Shown here one piece after another: positions 34,987-38,256 of a stretch of DNA of 38,256 nucleotides (positions within the stretch are counted from its first letter, which is position 1; each line of letters starts with the position of its first letter). Under the pieces are notes generated by a model. That model had not been told where the DNA came from and ran no database searches. It saw nothing but the letters and a program-made list of their open reading frames with translations. The translations under genes and the position numbers were made by a program. This DNA comes from Sphaerisporangium rufum (lineage in GTDB: Bacteria > Actinomycetota > Actinomycetes > Streptosporangiales > Streptosporangiaceae): the NCBI RefSeq assembly GCF_016863395.1, contig NZ_BOOU01000106.1:1-38256 (forward strand), in the 5' to 3' direction.

Positions 34987-36474
34987 ATGAGCATCGCCGT
35001 AGAGGCCCGGGACATCACCAAGCGGTTCGGTCCCACAGTCGCGCTGAGCGGCGTCGGCATCTCCATCGCCGAGGGAGAGACGCATGCGCTGGTCGGGCGG
35101 AACGGGGCCGGCAAGTCGACGCTGGTGTCGATCATCACCGGCCTGCAGCCACCGGACGGGGGCGAGGTGCGCTTCGGCGGGGAACCCGCCCCGCCCATCG
35201 CCGACCGGGACGCCTGGCGCCGCCGGGTCGCCTGCGTCTACCAGAAGTCCACCGTGATCCCCACCCTCACCGTGGCGGAGAACCTGTTCCTCAACCGCCA
35301 GGCGGGCCGGGGTCCCATCCGGTGGCGGTCCCTGCGCGACCGCGCGGCCGGGCTGCTCGCGCAGTACGGCCTGGACGTGGACGCCCGCACGGTCGCGGGC
35401 GAGCTGTCGGTCGAGCAGCGGCAGCTCGTGGAGATCGCCCGGGCCCTGTCGTTCGGGGCGCGGTTCATCATCCTGGACGAGCCGACCGCGCAGCTCGACG
35501 GCCCGGCCATCGAGCGGCTGTTCGAGCGGATGCGGGCGCTGCGCGAGCAGGGCGTGACGATGCTGTTCATCTCCCACCACCTGGACGAGGTGTACGAGAT
35601 CTGCCAGACCGTCACGGTCTACCGGGACGCCCGGCACGTGATCTCCGCCCCGGTCGCCGGTCTGCCGCACGATGAGCTGGTCGCCGCGATGACCGGCGAG
35701 GCCGCCCAGGGGTACCGGGCGGGCGAACGCGCACCGGACCCGGCCGCCCCCGTCGTGCTGGCGGCGGCCGGGCTGAGCCTGGCCGGGCGGTACCAGGAGG
35801 TGGACCTGGCGGTCCGGGCCGGGGAGGTCGTCGGCCTGGCCGGCTCGGGCGCCAGCGGGAAGGTCGGTCTGGCCGAGACCCTCGTCGGGCTGCGCCGGGC
35901 CGACACCGGGACGGTGACCGTGAACGGCACCGTCCTCCGGCCCGGCGACGTGACCGCGGCGCTGCGGGCCGGCCTCGGGTTCGTGCCGCGCGACCGCCAC
36001 CAGGAGGGCTTCGTGCCACTGCTGTCGATCGCCGAGAACGGCACGCTGCCGATCGCGCACAAGCTCGGCCGGTTCGGCGTCGTCTCGCCGGCCGGTCGGC
36101 GGGCCAGGGCGGAACGCATGATCGAGAGCCTGGCGATCAAGGCGTCCGGGCCTGAACAGGCGGTCGGGGAGCTGTCGGGAGGCAACGCGCAGAAGGTCGT
36201 GATGGCGCGGGCGCTCGCCGATGACCCGAAGGCGCTGGTCGTGATCAACCCGACGGTGGGAGTGGACGTGAAGTCCAAGCAGGTCCTGCTGGCGGCGGTG
36301 GAGGACGCCGTCGCCCGGGGCGCCGGCGCCGTCCTGGTCTCCGACGAGCCGGCGGACCTGCGGATCTGTGACCGGGTGCTAGTGATGTTCCACGGCCGGA
36401 TCGTGAAGGAGATGCCACGGGGGTGGGCGGAGGCCGAACTCGTGGCCGTGATGGAAGGTGTCGACACCCGATGA
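34987..36474 (+). CDS. CUT2 sugar ABC transporter ATPase with degenerate second NBD
   Basis: This 495-aa two-domain ATPase has an intact NBD1: Walker A GRNGAGKST (about residue 38), signature LSVEQRQLVEIARAL and Walker B FIILDEPTAQLDG with H-loop SHHLD. NBD2 keeps LSGGNAQKVVMARAL, but its Walker A reads GSGASGKVG and its Walker B is VVINPTVGVDV, lacking the Asp-Glu pair of the usual [14 protein letters not shown] hydrolysis should thus occur only at the composite site using NBD1 catalytic residues. GGAG lies ahead of the ATG at 34987. Its stop overlaps the permease start (ATGA). Its partners are the upstream binding protein and downstream permease. Confidence 0.88.
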   Translation: MSIAVEARDITKRFGPTVALSGVGISIAEGETHALVGRNGAGKSTLVSIITGLQPPDGGEVRFGGEPAPPIADRDAWRRRVACVYQKSTVIPTLTVAENLFLNRQAGRGPIRWRSLRDRAAGLLAQYGLDVDARTVAGELSVEQRQLVEIARALSFGARFIILDEPTAQLDGPAIERLFERMRALREQGVTMLFISHHLDEVYEICQTVTVYRDARHVISAPVAGLPHDELVAAMTGEAAQGYRAGERAPDPAAPVVLAAAGLSLAGRYQEVDLAVRAGEVVGLAGSGASGKVGLAETLVGLRRADTGTVTVNGTVLRPGDVTAALRAGLGFVPRDRHQEGFVPLLSIAENGTLPIAHKLGRFGVVSPAGRRARAERMIESLAIKASGPEQAVGELSGGNAQKVVMARALADDPKALVVINPTVGVDVKSKQVLLAAVEDAVARGAGAVLVSDEPADLRICDRVLVMFHGRIVKEMPRGWAEAELVAVMEGVDTR

Positions 36475-37469
36475 CCACCTCGACGGGCGCGGTGACGCCC
36501 GCCCCCACCGTCCGGCCGGCGAGGCTGCGTGACCTGGCCCTGCTGCCGGCCATCGCGCTGCTGGTCCTGGTGGGGGCGCTGATCGACCCGGCCTTCCTCA
36601 GCCGGGACAACATCGTCAACGTGCTCCAGCAGCAGACCGAGCTGTCGCTGCTGGTGCTCGCCGAGGCGATCATCCTGATCGCCGGACGGTTCGACCTGTC
36701 GCTGGAGTCCACCGTCGGCCTCGCCCCGGCCCTGGCGGTCGGGCTGGTCATTCCCGCCACCGCCGACGGCCTGGGCGCCGAGCTGCCCGTCTGGACGGCG
36801 ATCCCGCTCTGCCTGCTGACCGGCGGGCTGATCGGCGCCTTCAACGGCATGCTGATCGTACGGTTCCGGCTGTCGGCGTTCATCGTGACACTCGGCATGC
36901 TCATCGTGCTGCGCGGCCTGCAGGTCGGGCTCACCGGCGGGCAGAACCTGTTCGAGCTGCCCGAGTCGTTCTTGTACCTGGGCAACGCCCGCTGGCTGGG
37001 CCTGCCCGCGTCCATCTGGATCTGCGGGGTGCTCTTCGCGGCCGGCATCGCCGTGCTCGGCTACTTCCGGCACGGCCGGTCGATCTACGCCATCGGTGGC
37101 AACGCGGACGCGGCCCGTGCCGCCGGCGTCCGGACCGACCGGGTGCTCTGGACGGTGTTCGTGATCGGCGGGCTGCTCGCCGCACTGGCCGGCCTGCTGA
37201 TGACCGGCCGGCTCGGCTCGGTGGCGGCCGACCAGGGCAACGGCATGATCTTCACCGTGTTCGCGGCCGCGGTCATCGGCGGGGTCAGCATGGACGGTGG
37301 CAAGGGCACGCTGTTCGGCGGCCTGTGCGGCGTGCTCGTACTCGGACTGATCAACAACATCCTGACCCTGGCCGGCGTGTCCGCGCAGTGGATCCAGGCC
37401 ATCTACGGCGCGATCATCCTGCTCGCCCTGGTCATGGCCCGGCTCACCAGCGGAAAGGCGCAGGACTGA
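36471..37469 (+). CDS. CUT2 sugar ABC transporter permease (RbsC family)
   Basis: This 332-aa polytopic permease has about ten hydrophobic segments. The family signature is present but altered: LVLAEAIILIAGRFDLSLESTVGLAPA, where most relatives have GGIDLSVGS. The later FTVFAAAVIGGVSMDGGKGTLFGG and the terminal WIQAIYGAIILLALVMARL are conserved. Only one permease gene is present, so the transporter probably uses a homodimer, unlike the two-permease arabinose system of this window. The ATG overlaps the ATPase stop. A 14-bp terminator follows. The substrate is unknown; a pectin or hemicellulose sugar is inferred from the neighbours. Confidence 0.88.
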   Translation: MTTSTGAVTPAPTVRPARLRDLALLPAIALLVLVGALIDPAFLSRDNIVNVLQQQTELSLLVLAEAIILIAGRFDLSLESTVGLAPALAVGLVIPATADGLGAELPVWTAIPLCLLTGGLIGAFNGMLIVRFRLSAFIVTLGMLIVLRGLQVGLTGGQNLFELPESFLYLGNARWLGLPASIWICGVLFAAGIAVLGYFRHGRSIYAIGGNADAARAAGVRTDRVLWTVFVIGGLLAALAGLLMTGRLGSVAADQGNGMIFTVFAAAVIGGVSMDGGKGTLFGGLCGVLVLGLINNILTLAGVSAQWIQAIYGAIILLALVMARLTSGKAQD

Positions 37470-37503
37470 CCGGCTGGACTCAGAATTGCGGGATATCGCA
37501 CGG

Positions 37504-37538
37504 CGAATGCCCCGGCACGCAAGCTGCCGGGGCATTCG
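37504..37538. terminator. Strong bidirectional terminator after the third transporter
   Basis: CGAATGCCCCGGCA (37504-37517) and TGCCGGGGCATTCG (37525-37538) pair perfectly over 14 bp around a CGCAAGC loop. It lies between the permease stop and the stop of the convergent lyase gene. Confidence 0.8.
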
Positions 37539-37580
37539 GGGTGGTCGACGGGGCGGTGGCCGGTTACGGCGGCTGGAACC

Positions 37581-38256
37581 CTACAGGCCGATCGGGGCCT
37601 GCGGGCCCGCGTAGGTGCGCAGCAGGCCCGGCACTTCGGATGCCGGGTCCAGGCGGTAGGAGTAGAAGCTCGACGGGGTGAAGGCCGAGCCGCCGGTCTC
37701 CCGCTGCCCGCTGCAGCTCACGCAGATGCTGCCGCTCTGCCGGATCTCGGCGGTGTCGTCGCGGTAGTAGGGGTCCTTGACGTTCTCGTAGTAGGTGTTC
37801 TCGATCACCATCTTGGTGTGGCCGCGCGAGTAGTTGCCGTAGCCGGTGATGTTCTGCATGTAGTTGTTGTAGAGGTGCGCGTAGGCGACGTTGTCGGTGC
37901 TGGGGTTGCGCACGTCGTTGTGGTGGATCCAGTTGTGGTGGATCGTGATCCGCGCGGTGGTGTTGTCGGTCCAGCCGATGCCGAACGCCTTGTGCCCCTC
38001 GGCGATGACGTTCCAGGACACGGTCAGGTAGGAGGTGTCCTTACGGCTGTCGATCAGGCCGTCGTTCATCCGCACGATGTAGTTGTGGTCGATCCAGACG
38101 TGGTGCGAGGTGTCCATCTGGATGCCGTCGTAGTCGTATTCCTTGTCGTCCGGGTCGTCGTCGGCCATCCGGGTGTCGCGGATCTGCAGGTTGCGGATGA
38201 TGATGTTGCTGACGTTGTTGAGGTTGAACCCGCCGTTGACGATCTGGCCGTTCTTG
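37581..38256 (-). CDS. Pectate lyase, family PL1, C-terminal part (runs off right edge)
   Basis: This open frame continues to the last base of the window, so the N-terminus is missing; 225 residues are visible. The first ATG inside (38168) is not the real start, because the frame continues upstream with KNGQIVNGGFNLNNVSNIIIRNLQIRDTR, a typical beta-helix rung. Lyase features are TSHHVWIDHNYIVRMNDGLIDSRKDTSYLTVSWNVI and HHNDVRNPSTDN. The Arg-x-Pro-Arg motif of the other three lyases reads VRNPSTD here, a different subfamily. A CVSC motif near the C-terminus may form a disulfide. It probably acts outside the cell on pectate. Confidence 0.85.
   Translation of the reverse strand, partial: KNGQIVNGGFNLNNVSNIIIRNLQIRDTRMADDDPDDKEYDYDGIQMDTSHHVWIDHNYIVRMNDGLIDSRKDTSYLTVSWNVIAEGHKAFGIGWTDNTTARITIHHNWIHHNDVRNPSTDNVAYAHLYNNYMQNITGYGNYSRGHTKMVIENTYYENVKDPYYRDDTAEIRQSGSICVSCSGQRETGGSAFTPSSFYSYRLDPASEVPGLLRTYAGPQAPIGL

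Overview
The window is very GC-rich, with strong G/C at third codon positions. It uses GTG starts freely, has overlapping ATGA/GTGA operons, and carries a complete DevR/DevS-type dormancy system. This points to a mycelial actinomycete. The order Streptosporangiales is a reasonable guess from gene content, but the sequence alone does not prove it. No rRNA, tRNA, CRISPR array or insertion sequence was seen.

1-9.0 kb, minus strand: one long pentose operon read right to left. It starts with a YtfQ-like sugar-binding lipoprotein, followed by a double-NBD ATPase, two permeases, then araB, araD and araA. Nearly every junction overlaps by four bases. 9.0-13.0 kb, plus strand: a divergent ChvE/GguA/GguB multiple-monosaccharide transporter. 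The 475-bp region between the two operons carries one operator-like palindrome per promoter. Both palindromes have a TGTTAGCG core and sit just downstream of a TTGAC(A/T) -35 box, so one LacI-type regulator, not encoded here, probably controls both units.

13.1-16.9 kb, plus strand: a histidine-degradation block with an M20 amidohydrolase, hutF and hutI. No HutG-type deformylase is seen; the M20 enzyme may replace it. An NADP-type glutamate dehydrogenase converges on this block.

18.6-26.1 kb: a dormancy/stress island resembling mycobacterial DosR and streptomycete OsdR regulons. It holds a DevR response regulator, a DoxX-like membrane protein, an Acg-type nitroreductase, a CBS-BON protein, two double-domain universal stress proteins, a DevS-like GAF-GAF histidine kinase with the heme histidine conserved, and a pyridoxamine-phosphate-oxidase-fold protein. 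A convincing DevR box lies between the last protein and the second stress protein. The regulator and kinase genes both look leaderless.

26.1-38.3 kb: a pectin/plant-polysaccharide island. It holds three tandem secreted PL1 pectate lyases, a large secreted GH95 enzyme with NEW3 and LamG-like modules, a third CUT2 sugar transporter, and a further PL1 lyase running off the right edge. The intergenic region before the lyases carries repeated CGTTC-N8-GAACG sites. Extracellular lyases and the GH95 would release sugars from pectin. The transporters and arabinose enzymes would take up and metabolise part of the products.

Across the window, each sugar-binding-protein gene is followed by a strong hairpin before its ATPase gene. 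This suggests a shared way of making more binding protein than membrane components.
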